From: Caldilineaceae bacterium
GTDB lineage: Bacteria; Chloroflexota; Anaerolineae; Caldilineales; Caldilineaceae
DNA: 45,460 nucleotides
Direction of reading: 5' to 3'
Assembly: GCA_023384455.1 (NCBI GenBank)
Contig: JAHDWH010000019.1
Span: 1 to 45,460, forward strand
In this document: piece after piece, positions 15,814-24,497 of the stretch
How the letters are laid out: each line of letters opens with the position of its first letter
How positions within the stretch are numbered: the stretch's first letter is position 1
Program-made: the position numbers and the translations under genes
Notes under the pieces: model-generated
The model's input: only the letters and a program-made list of their open reading frames with translations
Databases searched by the model: none
Told to the model about the DNA's origin: nothing

Positions 15814-16979
15814 TGGGGAAATGGACTGGGTTCGAGGGAGTGCTGCAAGAGGCTGTGCCGGCGTGCGCGCCCGCGCTGGTCTGCCGGGTGGAACAGGCCG
15901 GGGTCTGCCTCTACGAGGGTGCCTTTGGCTGGCTGGATCCGGAGAAGCACAGCCGACCGGTGCAAGTGGACAGCCCCTTTGACCTGGCATCGGTGACAAA
16001 ACTTTTCACAGCCACTGCTTTTCTGCGCCTGGTGGATAGGGGGCTGGCCGCGCTCGATCAGCCTCTGGCCGCTGTGCTGCCAGAATTTGGCGGTATGCGT
16101 CCCATCGGTGGCGCGGAAGACCCTCTGGCCAAGACACCCCTGGCCGGCGATCCCCGGCGGGCAGGCGAATGGGTGGACGCCGGTCGGGTGACCTTTCGCC
16201 ATCTGCTCACCCACACCAGCGGTCTGCCCGCCTGGCGCAGTGTCTATGCCCAGTGTGGCCCGCCGCCCCATTTGCCTCTGAACGAAAACGAGTTGGATCA
16301 ACGCCAGGGCCTGGCTCTGGCCGCGCTGGTCAGCTACCCCTTTGTGGCCCAGCCGGGGGAAAGCTATCTCTACAGCGATACCGGACTGCTGCTGCTGGGC
16401 TTTGCCGTGGCCCGTCTCAGCGGGTATGGGCGGCTGGACAGAGCGCTCGGCGCGCTCGTCTGCCAACCCCTGGGGCTGTCGGCCCGCTTTTGTCCTGTGC
16501 CGGATGAATGGGAACGAATCGTCCCAACCGAAGCGTGCGCCTGGCGGGAACGACGGCTGGTAGGGGAGGTTCACGACGAAAACGCGGCTGGGCTGGGAGG
16601 CGTGGCGGGCCACGCGGGTCTCTTTGCCACGGCCGCGGATGTCTGCCGCTTGGGGCGGCTCTTTCTGAATGGGGGCGAAGGGTTACTGTCGCCGGGGCTG
16701 GTCGCGCAGGGTATCCGGGAGCAGCACGCCAGCGCCGAGGGTATCCGCCGGGGTCTGGGCTGGCAACTGCGCAGCGATCCCAACCCCACGTGCAGCACAG
16801 CTTTCAGTGGGAGCAGTTTCGGCCATACGGGTTTTACCGGCACATCCCTCTGGTGCGATCCGGCCCGGGCGTTGTGCGTGGCGCTGCTCACCAACCGGGT
16901 CTATCACGGGCGGGACGCAAGGCGTATCATCGCCCTGCGTCCTCGGGTTCATCAGGCGATTGCCCAACTGCTGGGCTGA
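15810..16979 (+). CDS. Beta-lactamase-fold serine hydrolase
   Basis: A 389-residue class C beta-lactamase/esterase-fold protein (Pfam Beta-lactamase, COG1680 type). The nucleophile motif SxxK is SVTK in FDLASVTKLFTATA, the second motif is YSD in SYLYSDTGLLLLG, and the third, KTG-like, is HTGFTG. No signal peptide is visible, so it is probably cytoplasmic and more likely an esterase or peptidase than a drug-resistance enzyme. The start is placed at ATG 15810 because it overlaps the GNAT stop as ATGA; in-frame ATGs at 15783, 15795 and 15813 are alternatives. It shares an operon with the GNAT gene. Confidence 0.92.
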   Translation: MMGKWTGFEGVLQEAVPACAPALVCRVEQAGVCLYEGAFGWLDPEKHSRPVQVDSPFDLASVTKLFTATAFLRLVDRGLAALDQPLAAVLPEFGGMRPIGGAEDPLAKTPLAGDPRRAGEWVDAGRVTFRHLLTHTSGLPAWRSVYAQCGPPPHLPLNENELDQRQGLALAALVSYPFVAQPGESYLYSDTGLLLLGFAVARLSGYGRLDRALGALVCQPLGLSARFCPVPDEWERIVPTEACAWRERRLVGEVHDENAAGLGGVAGHAGLFATAADVCRLGRLFLNGGEGLLSPGLVAQGIREQHASAEGIRRGLGWQLRSDPNPTCSTAFSGSSFGHTGFTGTSLWCDPARALCVALLTNRVYHGRDARRIIALRPRVHQAIAQLLG

Positions 16980-17017
16980 CGGACAGACCGCCCAATGGGT
17001 CGTCCACGCCTGGCTGC

Positions 17018-17980
17018 TTACCAGGCGTAGGCTTCGGGCGCTTCGCCGCCGGGGCCGGGCCAGATGGCGTCCAGCCGCTTCAGTGCGTCGGCGTCCAGGG
17101 AAATCTCCACGGCGCGCAGGCTCTCTTCCAGTTGGGCCATTGTGCGGGGGCCAATAATCGGCCCGGTGATCACCGGATTCGCCAGCATCCAGGCCAGGGC
17201 CACGTCGGCGGGCTTCTCGCCCAACTCGGCGCAGAAGGCTTCGTATTCGGCCAACTGTGCCCGCACCTGCTCGGAGGCCGCGGCCAGACGGCCTTTGGCC
17301 CGGTCGCCGCTGGCGAATTCGCTGCCCGCCAGCAGTCCGCCCCCCAGGGGGCTGTAGGGAATCAGCCCCAGACCGTACTCCCGGCAGGTGGGGATGACCT
17401 CCAATTCGATCATCCGCATATTCAGGCTGTATTTACTCTGCTCCGAGACCAGCCCCATAAAGTTGCGTTTCTCCGCGGCGTGCTGGGCCTGGCCGATGTG
17501 CAGCCCGGCGAAGTTGCTGCTGCCCACGTAGAGCACTTTGCCCTGCTGCACCAGCACCTCCATCGCCTGCCAAATCTCTTCCCAGGGGGTGCTGCGCTGG
17601 ACGTGGTGCATCTGGTAGAGGTCGATGTGGTCGGTTTGCAGACGGCGCAGGCTCTCCTCGCAGGCCTGGCGGATGTGATAGGCGGAGAGTCCCCGGTCGT
17701 TGACCCCCTCACCCATCGGCCCGTAGACTTTCGTCGCCAGGACGATCTGTTCCCGGCGTCCGCCCTGGGCCAGCCAGCGTCCAATCACCTCTTCGGTGAA
17801 GCCGTTGCTGACATCCCGCCCGTAGCGATTGGCGGTGTCGAAAAAATTGATGCCCAGTTCCAGGGCCCGGTCCATAATGGCGTGGCTGTCGGCCTCGGGG
17901 GTGCGCGCGCCAAAGTTCATTGTGCCCAGGCAGAGGCGGCTAACAGAAAGGCCAGTGCGGCCCAAGTTTGTGTATTGCAT
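17018..17980 (-). CDS. Aldo/keto reductase
   Basis: A 320-residue NADPH-dependent TIM-barrel reductase. The N-terminus YTNLGRTGLSVSRLCLGTMN is typical. The catalytic tetrad is visible as Asp and Tyr in FDTANRYG, Lys in VLATKVYG and His in YQMHHV; cofactor residues are in IIGPRTMAQLEE. The ATG at 17980 is fixed by GGAGAG five bases upstream. The substrate is not predictable; members reduce sugars and other aldehydes. It is convergent with the serine hydrolase gene, with only 38 bases between them. Confidence 0.95.
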   Translation of the reverse strand: MQYTNLGRTGLSVSRLCLGTMNFGARTPEADSHAIMDRALELGINFFDTANRYGRDVSNGFTEEVIGRWLAQGGRREQIVLATKVYGPMGEGVNDRGLSAYHIRQACEESLRRLQTDHIDLYQMHHVQRSTPWEEIWQAMEVLVQQGKVLYVGSSNFAGLHIGQAQHAAEKRNFMGLVSEQSKYSLNMRMIELEVIPTCREYGLGLIPYSPLGGGLLAGSEFASGDRAKGRLAAASEQVRAQLAEYEAFCAELGEKPADVALAWMLANPVITGPIIGPRTMAQLEESLRAVEISLDADALKRLDAIWPGPGGEAPEAYAW

Positions 17981-18050
17981 TTTTCTCTCCAAATTCTGCT
18001 GGAGCGGCAGACGATGCCCGCCGCGAATGAATTCGTTCTGCGACCTGAAA

Positions 18051-18089
18051 GTGAAACGTGAGTGTACGTGACAGAAACTCACGTTTCAC
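18051..18089. repeat. GTGAAACGTGAGT hairpin
   Basis: Perfect 13-bp arms (18051-18063, 18077-18089) around a 13-base loop. It belongs to the dispersed AAACGTGA family seen at 11259 and 14738. It sits in the 5' leader of the aldo/keto reductase gene. Confidence 0.75.
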
Positions 18090-18138
18090 GCTTCACGTTT
18101 CGGCAACACGCTTGGCTTTGGTAGCCCCAATCCGTTCC

Positions 18139-19077
18139 CTACCCCGCCAGCAGTGGCATCACTTCCTGGGCAAAGCGCAGGGGGCCGTCGATGCCGGGGA
18201 AGTCGGTGAAGCGCAGGATGAAATAGTCCACGCCCAGTGCGGTGAAGGCGCGCAACTGCTCCGCCACCTCCTCCGGCGTGCCCACAATGCCGCCGCCTTT
18301 GGCAAAGGGCGAGGCGTCGGCGTAACGCTGGGCCTGTTCACGGCTGCGCGCCACCGAAATTGTCTCCCCGGCCCAGGTCTTGCGGATGCTGTCGAAGTCC
18401 CGCCCTACCGCGTCGCAGTGACCGCGCAGCACATCCAGCTTTTGGGCATAACGGGCCGGGTCCCCGCCGGGGATATTCCACCAGTCCGCGTGTTTTGCCA
18501 CCACCCGCAGGGTCAGCTGTTCACCGCCGCCGCCGATGAGAATGGGCGGGCGGGGGTTGGGCTTGGGTTCGCAGAGGGCATTTTCGATGCGGTAGTATTT
18601 GCCCTCGAAGGTAGCGGGCGTCTCCGTCCACAGCCGTTTGACGATCTCGACGGTCTCTTCCAACTGACGGATGCGCACGGCGGGCTTGGGGAAAGCGTAG
18701 CCGTAGGCCCGGTATTCGTCTGCCTTCCAGCCCGCGCCGATGCCGAAAATAAAGCGTCCCCGACTGAGCAGTTGCAGGGTGGCCCCCATTTTCGCCAGCA
18801 GAGCCGGGTTGCGGTAGGACTGGCAGAGGACGATTGTGCCGAAGTGGAGTTGGGGAAAGGCCCCGGCCAGGTAGCAGATGGAGGCCAGACATTCCAGAGT
18901 GTCGGTCTCGGCGGCCTGCCAGCCTGCCCAGGGGATGAAGTGATCGGCCACCCAGGCTGAATGAAATTTGCCCGACACCGCAGCGAGAGTGGCTTCGATT
19001 TCGTTTGTGAAAGTCTGTCCCTGGCTGCCGTTGACGGGAAATGCCGGGACGCGGATGCCGTATTGAATGCTTGTCAT
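18139..19077 (-). CDS. LLM class (luciferase-like) flavin/F420-dependent oxidoreductase
   Basis: A 312-residue TIM-barrel protein of the luciferase-like monooxygenase family, probably using coenzyme F420 or FMN. Characteristic stretches are VADHFIPW, LHFGTIVLCQSYRNPALLAKM, SRGRFIFGIGAGWKADEYRAYG, RIRQLEETVEIVKRLW, and PILIGGGGEQLTLRVVAKHADWWN. AAGGAG eight bases upstream fixes the ATG at 19077. The layout matches F420-dependent subfamilies common in Chloroflexota and Actinobacteria. It follows the dioxygenase gene on the same strand, but a terminator lies between them. Confidence 0.93.
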   Translation of the reverse strand: MTSIQYGIRVPAFPVNGSQGQTFTNEIEATLAAVSGKFHSAWVADHFIPWAGWQAAETDTLECLASICYLAGAFPQLHFGTIVLCQSYRNPALLAKMGATLQLLSRGRFIFGIGAGWKADEYRAYGYAFPKPAVRIRQLEETVEIVKRLWTETPATFEGKYYRIENALCEPKPNPRPPILIGGGGEQLTLRVVAKHADWWNIPGGDPARYAQKLDVLRGHCDAVGRDFDSIRKTWAGETISVARSREQAQRYADASPFAKGGGIVGTPEEVAEQLRAFTALGVDYFILRFTDFPGIDGPLRFAQEVMPLLAG

Positions 19078-19098
19078 TGGGGTTCTCCTTCATCTGAA

Positions 19099-19134
19099 AA
19101 GACCTGCCGGGTTTCAGAAAACCCGGCAGGTCTT
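19099..19134 (-). terminator. Rho-independent terminator after the dioxygenase gene
   Basis: Perfect 16-bp arms (19099-19114, 19119-19134), four-base loop, followed on the minus strand by TCTTTTC. It lies directly after the PhyH-like gene and upstream of the LLM gene. Confidence 0.88.
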
Positions 19135-19141
19135 GGGTTGG

Positions 19142-19975
19142 CTACCAAAGTTCGAGTCCGAGCAGCTTCTTGCCCAATTCGGTTAATTGCGCGGATTGCC
19201 CGTGCAGTTCTTCCAGTTTGCGCGGATCGCCGGGGAAGGCGCGGCTGTTGGCCGGGGGGCGACGCTCCTGCCACTGGGCAATACGCTGTTGGCGGGCTTC
19301 TTCGTTCTGGGGCTGGGCGGGGTACATCGAAATATACTGGGCCAGCCTCGGGCGATCCGTGCGGTTGCGCCCGTTGCCGTGGAGCAGCCCCGTGTGCCAG
19401 ATGACCAAATCGCCCGCTTTGGCCGCAATCGGTTTGACAGTCAGGCCGGTGATGTCCGGGTTGCGCAGATTGGCACCGGGGGCTTGCCGGGCCACAATCT
19501 CCTCCACCTGCCGGTGGGAGCCGGGCACGCACTGAAAGCCGCCCTGGGCCTCGTCCGTGTCGGTCAGGTTGAGCACCCCCTGCACCCGCAGCCCAATCGG
19601 CCAGGTGGTGGGGTCAAAGTCCCAGTGGATAAAGCCCTGATAGTCCCAATCGGGTCGGGCAGGCGGATTCATATTCACCCGATCCAGACTGACCCACAGT
19701 TTCTCATCCCCAAAGAGTTCGGCGAAAATCTGATGAATGCGCGGGTGTTGGCGATTGTCCCACAGGGCCTGGTGGTGGTAGAGTTCTACCATTCCCGTGG
19801 ACCTGTGCCACTCCGGGCGGGCGTACCACTCCGCCGGATTGTTGCGATCCATCCCCAGAAAGTCCCAAAGGGTGTCGATCACCCGCTCCAGATTTTCCTG
19901 GGGCACAGCGTTGGGGACGACGATATAGCCCTGCTCGTCCCAGAAGGCCCGGTCAGTAGCGTTGAGAATCGTCAT
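19142..19975 (-). CDS. Phytanoyl-CoA dioxygenase (PhyH) family protein
   Basis: A 277-residue Fe(II)/2-oxoglutarate-dependent dioxygenase-like protein. The metal motif HxD is His117/Asp119 in GFIHWDFD; the distal His is in HTGLLHGNGRN (about 199), with the 2-oxoglutarate Arg in RPRLAQY. GGFQCVPGSHR is the usual mid-domain motif. AGGAG upstream fixes the ATG at 19975 (MTILNATDRAFWDEQGYIVV). It would hydroxylate a small molecule, with the substrate unknown. It begins 22 bases downstream of the VapC gene on the same strand but ends in its own strong terminator. Confidence 0.93.
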   Translation of the reverse strand: MTILNATDRAFWDEQGYIVVPNAVPQENLERVIDTLWDFLGMDRNNPAEWYARPEWHRSTGMVELYHHQALWDNRQHPRIHQIFAELFGDEKLWVSLDRVNMNPPARPDWDYQGFIHWDFDPTTWPIGLRVQGVLNLTDTDEAQGGFQCVPGSHRQVEEIVARQAPGANLRNPDITGLTVKPIAAKAGDLVIWHTGLLHGNGRNRTDRPRLAQYISMYPAQPQNEEARQQRIAQWQERRPPANSRAFPGDPRKLEELHGQSAQLTELGKKLLGLELW

Positions 19976-19997
19976 TTGCTTCTCCTCTTGAATGGAT

Positions 19998-20423
19998 TCA
20001 GGATTGGGGTAGCCAACGAACAGAGATGATATTTTCCACAAGCCGAAACTCTGGATCGCCTGTCAAAACGGTTGCATTGAACTCTTGCGCCAAGCCGACG
20101 ACAAAAGCATCGGCGTAGGAGAGCGAATAGTGGGCTTTTATGTGGGCAGCGGCAAAAATGCGCAGACGATCTACACTGGCAATCTCAATAGGTAACTGAT
20201 CGACAACGGCAATCATTTCTTGCGCTTTTGTCAACCCCTGCTCACGCTCGATGATATACAGGCACTCGCCGTAGTTGATCAATGAAAAGTAAATGTGGGC
20301 TTCTCCAGCAGCGGCTTGCCTGAGAATGCCAGTCACCTGCACGCCTGCTACTTCGCCCTCCAAATAGGCCATCAGGGCAAAGCTATCCAAAATATAGACT
20401 TGGGCAAGCGGTTCGCTACTCAC
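19998..20423 (-). CDS. vapC: PIN-domain toxin (VapC type)
   Basis: A 141-residue PIN-domain ribonuclease, presumed toxin. Acidic metal-binding residues are in YILDSFALMAYLEGE (first Asp and Glu), YGECLY (Glu), SYADAFVVGLAQE (Asp) and VLTGDPEF (last Asp). The GTG start at 20423 overlaps the antitoxin gene by eight bases, the usual coupling for VapBC. When active, it would cleave RNA in the cytoplasm. Confidence 0.93.
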   Translation of the reverse strand: MSSEPLAQVYILDSFALMAYLEGEVAGVQVTGILRQAAAGEAHIYFSLINYGECLYIIEREQGLTKAQEMIAVVDQLPIEIASVDRLRIFAAAHIKAHYSLSYADAFVVGLAQEFNATVLTGDPEFRLVENIISVRWLPQS

Positions 20424-20649
20424 GGGCCCGCTCCCGTGTCCGCTCAGCCAACAGCGCGCCTACCAGAGAGTTTTTCCCTTTGAAACGCCCTGCCGCCTCG
20501 CCAATCGGATCCGACAGTTGGGGGACAATCGACAATACACCGCCGTAATCGATCAACACGACGCTATCTCCTGGATTCAGGCTGTATTTACGGCGCATAT
20601 CCACAGGAATAACAATCCATCCTTTGGCAGAAATTGTGGCTGTGGTCAT
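20416..20649 (-). CDS. vapB: AbrB/MazE-family antitoxin (VapB type)
   Basis: A 77-residue protein with an N-terminal swapped-hairpin DNA-binding domain (TTATISAKGWIVIPVDMRRKYSLNPGDSV split over strands; the 'KG.IVIP..MR.KY.L.PGD' pattern) and a short C-terminal tail (GEAAGRFKG...LLAERTRERARE) that would bind the toxin. AAGGAGAG eight bases upstream fixes the ATG at 20649. An A/T-rich dyad at 20664-20712 in front of it is the likely autoregulatory operator. Confidence 0.93.
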   Translation of the reverse strand: MTTATISAKGWIVIPVDMRRKYSLNPGDSVVLIDYGGVLSIVPQLSDPIGEAAGRFKGKNSLVGALLAERTRERARE

Positions 20650-20663
20650 CGTCTCTCCTTGCA

Positions 20664-20712
20664 GTTATACTTTTGCGCGTTGACGGGATATTCTGTCCCG
20701 AAAAAGTATAAC
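20664..20712. promoter_or_regulatory. Dyad-symmetric operator/promoter of the vapBC pair
   Basis: GTTATACTTTT (20664-20674) and AAAAGTATAAC (20702-20712) are inverted repeats around an inner CGGGATATTCTGTCCCG dyad (20684-20700). TATAAC boxes read out on both strands, so it could serve both vapBC and the divergent small gene at 20793. Autoregulation through such dyads is known for VapB proteins; here it is inferred. Confidence 0.6.
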
Positions 20713-20792
20713 ACGCGTGGACACTCCGACCAAGCAATGGTTGAGTGAAAAAAACTCGTTTTATGCCCCTTTTTAGTGGACTTATCTCTCCT

Positions 20793-21029
20793 ATGAACAC
20801 AGCCCCCTGTAGACACAAAAACCTGGTTCTGGTCTCCGAACCGAAAGATCGGATTCGTTGCCGCCACTGCCACCTGACAATCAAGCGCGATGAATTGGGG
20901 GATCGGTATTGTCCCGAATGTTACGATACCACCGGCTCCAAACGATACGACTTTGAACCGGTAGCAGAACCGTCGGTGGTCAGTACCCAATACCTCTGCG
21001 AAGATTGCGGCCTTTCAATTCGAGGATAG
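20793..21029 (+). CDS. Small zinc-ribbon protein
   Basis: A 78-residue protein with several Cys pairs: CRHKN near the start, CRHC, CPEC and CEDC. The last three are spaced like zinc-ribbon knuckles (RCRHCHLTIKRDELGDRYCPECYD). I recognise the pattern from conserved hypothetical proteins in this type of organism but no function is known. The start is uncertain: ATG 20793 fits the conserved 'PCxHKxL' opening, but upstream GTG 20745 and ATG 20763 are in frame, and none has a convincing ribosome site. It is divergent from vapBC. Confidence 0.75.
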   Translation: MNTAPCRHKNLVLVSEPKDRIRCRHCHLTIKRDELGDRYCPECYDTTGSKRYDFEPVAEPSVVSTQYLCEDCGLSIRG

Positions 21030-21153
21030 AACCCGGAGGACGCGGAAAAAGCGGATTGACGCGGGCTAAAAATCTGCGTAAATCTGTGGTTTCTGCGTCA
21101 TCTGCGTTCTATTCCCCCTCGTTCTCGGCAGTATAAGCGGAACTGACTATCAA

Positions 21154-21188
21154 AAAGGGTGATGATCAACCACTGACCATCACCCTTT
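21154..21188 (-). terminator. Rho-independent terminator after the enolase-family gene
   Basis: 11-bp arms (AAAGGGTGATG at 21154-21164 and its complement at 21178-21188), followed on the minus strand by a T-run (CCCTTTTTGAT). It lies ~40 bases beyond the stop at 21231. Confidence 0.8.
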
Positions 21189-21230
21189 CCTCATCATCCC
21201 GTCATCTCATTATCCCGTCATCCCAACCGA

Positions 21231-22502
21231 CTAACTCCACAACCGATCCCAGGACCAGTCCTTGTCCCACTCGTCTGTGGGCTGGTCGAAGTAGACCGGG
21301 TTGCGGGGGTTCAGGTGCGCCCGCACCATCTCCTCGTTGATGTCGTCGAAGCCCAGCCCCGGCTTTTCGGTTACGTGCATATAGCCATCCTGGATCAGCG
21401 TTTCGGGCAGACCCGTCACCAGTTGGTTCCACTCCGGGTGGTCCACCGAATGGTTTTCCAGGACGAGGAAATTTTCAGTCGCCGCCGCGCAGTGCATATT
21501 GGCCAGGGCGCTGATGGGCGAACCGGCCATGTGCATCGCCATCGCAATGCCGTAGTCCTGGGCGATGTCCCCAATTTTCTTCGTCTCCAGAATACCGCCG
21601 GAGGAGGCCAGGTCCGGGTGGATGATATTGACCGCCCGATTTTGCAGCAAAGGCAGGAAACCCTCTTTCAAGTAGATGTCTTCGCCGGTGCAGGTGGGGG
21701 TGTCCACGGCCTGGGTCAGCTCGGCCCACTGCTCGGCGAATTGCCAGGGAATCATATCCTCGTACCAGGCCAGGGTGAATTTGTCCAGCGCTTTGCCCAG
21801 ACGGATGCAGGATTTCAGCCCGATGTGGCCGAAGTGATCCACGGCCAGGGGGATCTCGTAGCCGATGATACTGCGCACGTCTTCCACATACTGGCAGAGG
21901 TGGTCGATGCCGATGTCGGTGATCTGAATGCCTGTGAACTGGTGCATCACCCGATTGGTTTGCAGCATCTCCGGCGGGGCAATCAGCGCGCCGGGCACAT
22001 CCCGCAGCAGGCCAATGCCCACATCCATCTTCAGGAATTTGAAGCCCATCTCCATCCGGCCCTTCAGCCGCTCGCCCATCTCTTTGCCGTCGGCCACGCT
22101 GGGGGTGTCGGAGTAGCAGAGCACTTTGTCCCGGAATTTGCCGCCCACCAGTTGATAGGCTGGCACGCCGTAGACACGCCCGGTCAGGTCAAAGAGCGCC
22201 ATATCCACGGCGCAGACGCCGCCGGCCTGCCGTCCGTGATGGCCGAACTGTTTGATTTTGCGGAAAATCAGGTCGATGTTGCAGGGATTCTCGCCGATAA
22301 GCTGGCGTTTGAGGGTCAGCGCGTAGTTCATACTGGCCCCGTCTCGCACTTCGCCGTAGCCGGAGATGCCCTGGTTGGTGTCGATACGGATCAGCGCCAG
22401 GCGCATAGGCAGCCCGGACAGGTTGGCAACCCGGATGTCGGTGATGCGCAGGTCCGTGGGGCTGGAATGGGTGTTGACTTTGTTGAGCAGTTCTTCGGTC
22501 AT
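21231..22502 (-). CDS. Enolase-superfamily (mandelate racemase/muconate lactonizing) protein
   Basis: A 423-residue protein with an N-terminal capping domain (ITDIRVANLSGLPMRLALIRIDTN... GYGEVRDG) and a TIM barrel. Catalytic-type residues seen are the K-x-D motif in FLKMDVG, metal ligands in LAVDHFG (Asp), WYEDM (Glu) and GEDIYL (Glu), and the general-base His in MAMHMAGSP. It would abstract the alpha-proton of a carboxylic acid, dehydrating or isomerising a sugar acid; the exact substrate is not clear. The ATG at 22502 is chosen for the match to the family. A TACAAT box lies on the minus strand at 22560-22555 without an obvious -35. Confidence 0.92.
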   Translation of the reverse strand: MTEELLNKVNTHSSPTDLRITDIRVANLSGLPMRLALIRIDTNQGISGYGEVRDGASMNYALTLKRQLIGENPCNIDLIFRKIKQFGHHGRQAGGVCAVDMALFDLTGRVYGVPAYQLVGGKFRDKVLCYSDTPSVADGKEMGERLKGRMEMGFKFLKMDVGIGLLRDVPGALIAPPEMLQTNRVMHQFTGIQITDIGIDHLCQYVEDVRSIIGYEIPLAVDHFGHIGLKSCIRLGKALDKFTLAWYEDMIPWQFAEQWAELTQAVDTPTCTGEDIYLKEGFLPLLQNRAVNIIHPDLASSGGILETKKIGDIAQDYGIAMAMHMAGSPISALANMHCAAATENFLVLENHSVDHPEWNQLVTGLPETLIQDGYMHVTEKPGLGFDDINEEMVRAHLNPRNPVYFDQPTDEWDKDWSWDRLWS

Positions 22503-22655
22503 GAGGTTTTCTGTTCCAATGTGGTTGGATGGTAGGGGGAACAACACTGACCAGTATTGTACCCAGTTTTGGAGGTAAAGGAAAGTCTCGCCTTTTTCAT
22601 GCACAGGTATTTCGTGTTCGGCTGTGCGGTCCGCCGTCCGTCGTCTGCCGTCTCC

Positions 22656-23861
22656 CTACAACCGCACATCCGGCCTGCTCCACGGGTCGCCCATTGCTTT
22701 GACGCCCGTGGCTTTGCCTTCGCCTTCGCTCACCTGCACCCGCAGGTCGGGTCGTTCCCAAATGGCCGGGTTGAGTTCGATGCCCAGGCCGGGGCGGTCG
22801 CTGGGCAGGGGCAGATGGCCGTCCACCACTTGGGTTTCGATGTCGGTCAGTTCCTTGAAATAGGTGCGGTAGAAGGCGCGCACAGTCTCCATTTCAAAGA
22901 GATTGGGGATATTGGCCGCCACGTGCAGATTGGCCGCGTGGGAGATGGGCCCGCCGGCGTTGTGCAGGACGAGGGGAACGCCAAAGGCTTCGGCAAAGGA
23001 GGCCAGGCGGCGGGTTTCGCCGATGCCACCGGTCCAGGCCACGTCGGTCATGGCGATCTGGCTGGCCCCGGAGGCGATCCAATCCCGCATCTGCCAGCGG
23101 CTGAGGAGGGTCTCGCTGCCCACAATCGGGATGCGGGTCTTGGCGCTCAGGCGGCCAATCTCCTGGTGGTTGGGGGCGCGCAGGACTTCTTCGATAAAGT
23201 AGATGTTGTAGGGTTCCAGGGCGTAGCAGATCTGCTCCATCGCGGCCCGGCTGAAGCGGAAGTGACACTCGATGCCGATGCGGAAATGCTCGCCCACGGC
23301 CTTGCGGATGCTGCGCACGGGTTCCAGCCCGGCTTCGATCTCCTGGCTGAAGATGGAGTGGCCCAGATTGCGCTCGCTGTATTTGTCGAAGGGCCAGATT
23401 TTCACGCCCTGAATGCCCTCGGCCTGCATTTCCAGCGCCAATTCGCCGGCGTTGTGGTGAAAGCGGTGAAAATCGTCGTAGGGCGGGTGGCCGATGCAGG
23501 TGTTGTAGGTGCTGATCCGATCCCGCACCGCGCCGCCCAGGAGTTTGTAGACCGGCGTGTTCAGGCTCTTGCCCAGGATGTCCCAGAGCGCGATCTCCAC
23601 GGCGGAGAGGGCGCGCAGTTCAGCCCCGGCGAAGCCGTGATAGAGGATTGTGTCGAAGCAGAAGTTCCAGAGCCGGTCGATCTCCCTCGGGTCGTTGCCC
23701 AGCAGAATCGGCGCGAGTGTGCCGTGGAGCGCGCCCAGGGAACCGGGCACTTTGTCGTAGGTCTCGCCCAGACCGATGATGCCCGTGTCTGTGTGGACAC
23801 GCACAAGCAGCAGCCGGGGCAGTTTTTCGCAAAAGAGGCTTTCAATTTTGGTGATGCGCAT
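22656..23861 (-). CDS. Enolase-superfamily sugar-acid dehydratase-like protein
   Basis: A 401-residue member of the mandelate racemase/muconate lactonizing group. The capping domain starts MRITKIESLFCEKL...LVRVHTDTGIIGLGE. In the barrel are VKIWPFDKY (KxW catalytic strand), metal ligands Glu in IGIECHF, Glu in YFIEEVL and Glu in VGSETLL, and His in PLVLHNAGGP. This set resembles galactonate-dehydratase-type enzymes more than glucarate dehydratase, but the assignment is uncertain. No good ribosome site precedes the ATG at 23861. It is 47 bases downstream of a Uma2 gene, and may be one transcription unit with it. Confidence 0.9.
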   Translation of the reverse strand: MRITKIESLFCEKLPRLLLVRVHTDTGIIGLGETYDKVPGSLGALHGTLAPILLGNDPREIDRLWNFCFDTILYHGFAGAELRALSAVEIALWDILGKSLNTPVYKLLGGAVRDRISTYNTCIGHPPYDDFHRFHHNAGELALEMQAEGIQGVKIWPFDKYSERNLGHSIFSQEIEAGLEPVRSIRKAVGEHFRIGIECHFRFSRAAMEQICYALEPYNIYFIEEVLRAPNHQEIGRLSAKTRIPIVGSETLLSRWQMRDWIASGASQIAMTDVAWTGGIGETRRLASFAEAFGVPLVLHNAGGPISHAANLHVAANIPNLFEMETVRAFYRTYFKELTDIETQVVDGHLPLPSDRPGLGIELNPAIWERPDLRVQVSEGEGKATGVKAMGDPWSRPDVRL

Positions 23862-23908
23862 GGGATTGGGTGATCCGGTGGTTGGGTGATTGGAGTTGGG
23901 TGAGTGGA

Positions 23909-24487
23909 TTAGGGCAGCAGATCAGCTATTTGGACTACGCCTGCTGCGGCCAACGGCTGGACCTGCTCGGTTTCTGCGAAAATTGTTCTGGACGCATGGC
24001 TGTAACCAAAGGGCTGGCTTGTGTCTGGGATGGGGCTGCGGAAGACTTCCAGCCGTCGTTGGGGCAGATTGACGACCCAATAGTCGCCGACGCCGGCACT
24101 GGCATACAGGCTGGCCTTATCCGTGCGGTCGTAATCCACAGAAGAATCGGCCACTTCGACTACCAGCGCGGCAGTCGTCGGGTGGGCGTCCCGATAGTCC
24201 CGGATTGTGCCTTCGATCACTGCCACATCGGGTTCCGGATCAGATATTTCGCTCACGCTCAGTGGCAGTTGGACACGCAGAAAGTGACGCGAAGCAAACG
24301 CCTTCCGCAATGCCTCAGCGACAAGCATCGTCGCCGTGGCGTGACCGCTCAGCATCGGACTCATTTCCAGCACCTGTCCTCCGATTAGCTCGACCCGCTT
24401 GCCGTCGAAAAAGCCGATTTCAGCCATTTTGTAGTATTCGTCTTTTGTCCACAGCAGAAGCCGCGGCTCTACTAAAGTTGTCTCCAT
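23909..24487 (-). CDS. Uma2 family (DUF820) endonuclease-like protein
   Basis: A 192-residue Uma2 protein of the classic type: VELIGGQVLEMSP near the start, DPEPDVAVI (catalytic Asp region), ALVVEVADSSVDYD (Glu strand) and YASAGVGDYWVVNLPQRRLEVFR. AAGGAG upstream fixes the ATG at 24487. It lies between two enolase-family genes of the same strand with small gaps (10 and 47 bases), so it is inserted into what would otherwise be a sugar-acid operon. The role of the family is unknown. Confidence 0.92.
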   Translation of the reverse strand: METTLVEPRLLLWTKDEYYKMAEIGFFDGKRVELIGGQVLEMSPMLSGHATATMLVAEALRKAFASRHFLRVQLPLSVSEISDPEPDVAVIEGTIRDYRDAHPTTAALVVEVADSSVDYDRTDKASLYASAGVGDYWVVNLPQRRLEVFRSPIPDTSQPFGYSHASRTIFAETEQVQPLAAAGVVQIADLLP

Positions 24488-24497
24488 AAAATTCTCC

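Noticed and set aside
20664-20712. Plus-strand TTGACG...TATAAC promoter
   Set aside because: The spacing is 21 bases, outside the usual range, so it is only mentioned as part of the operator.
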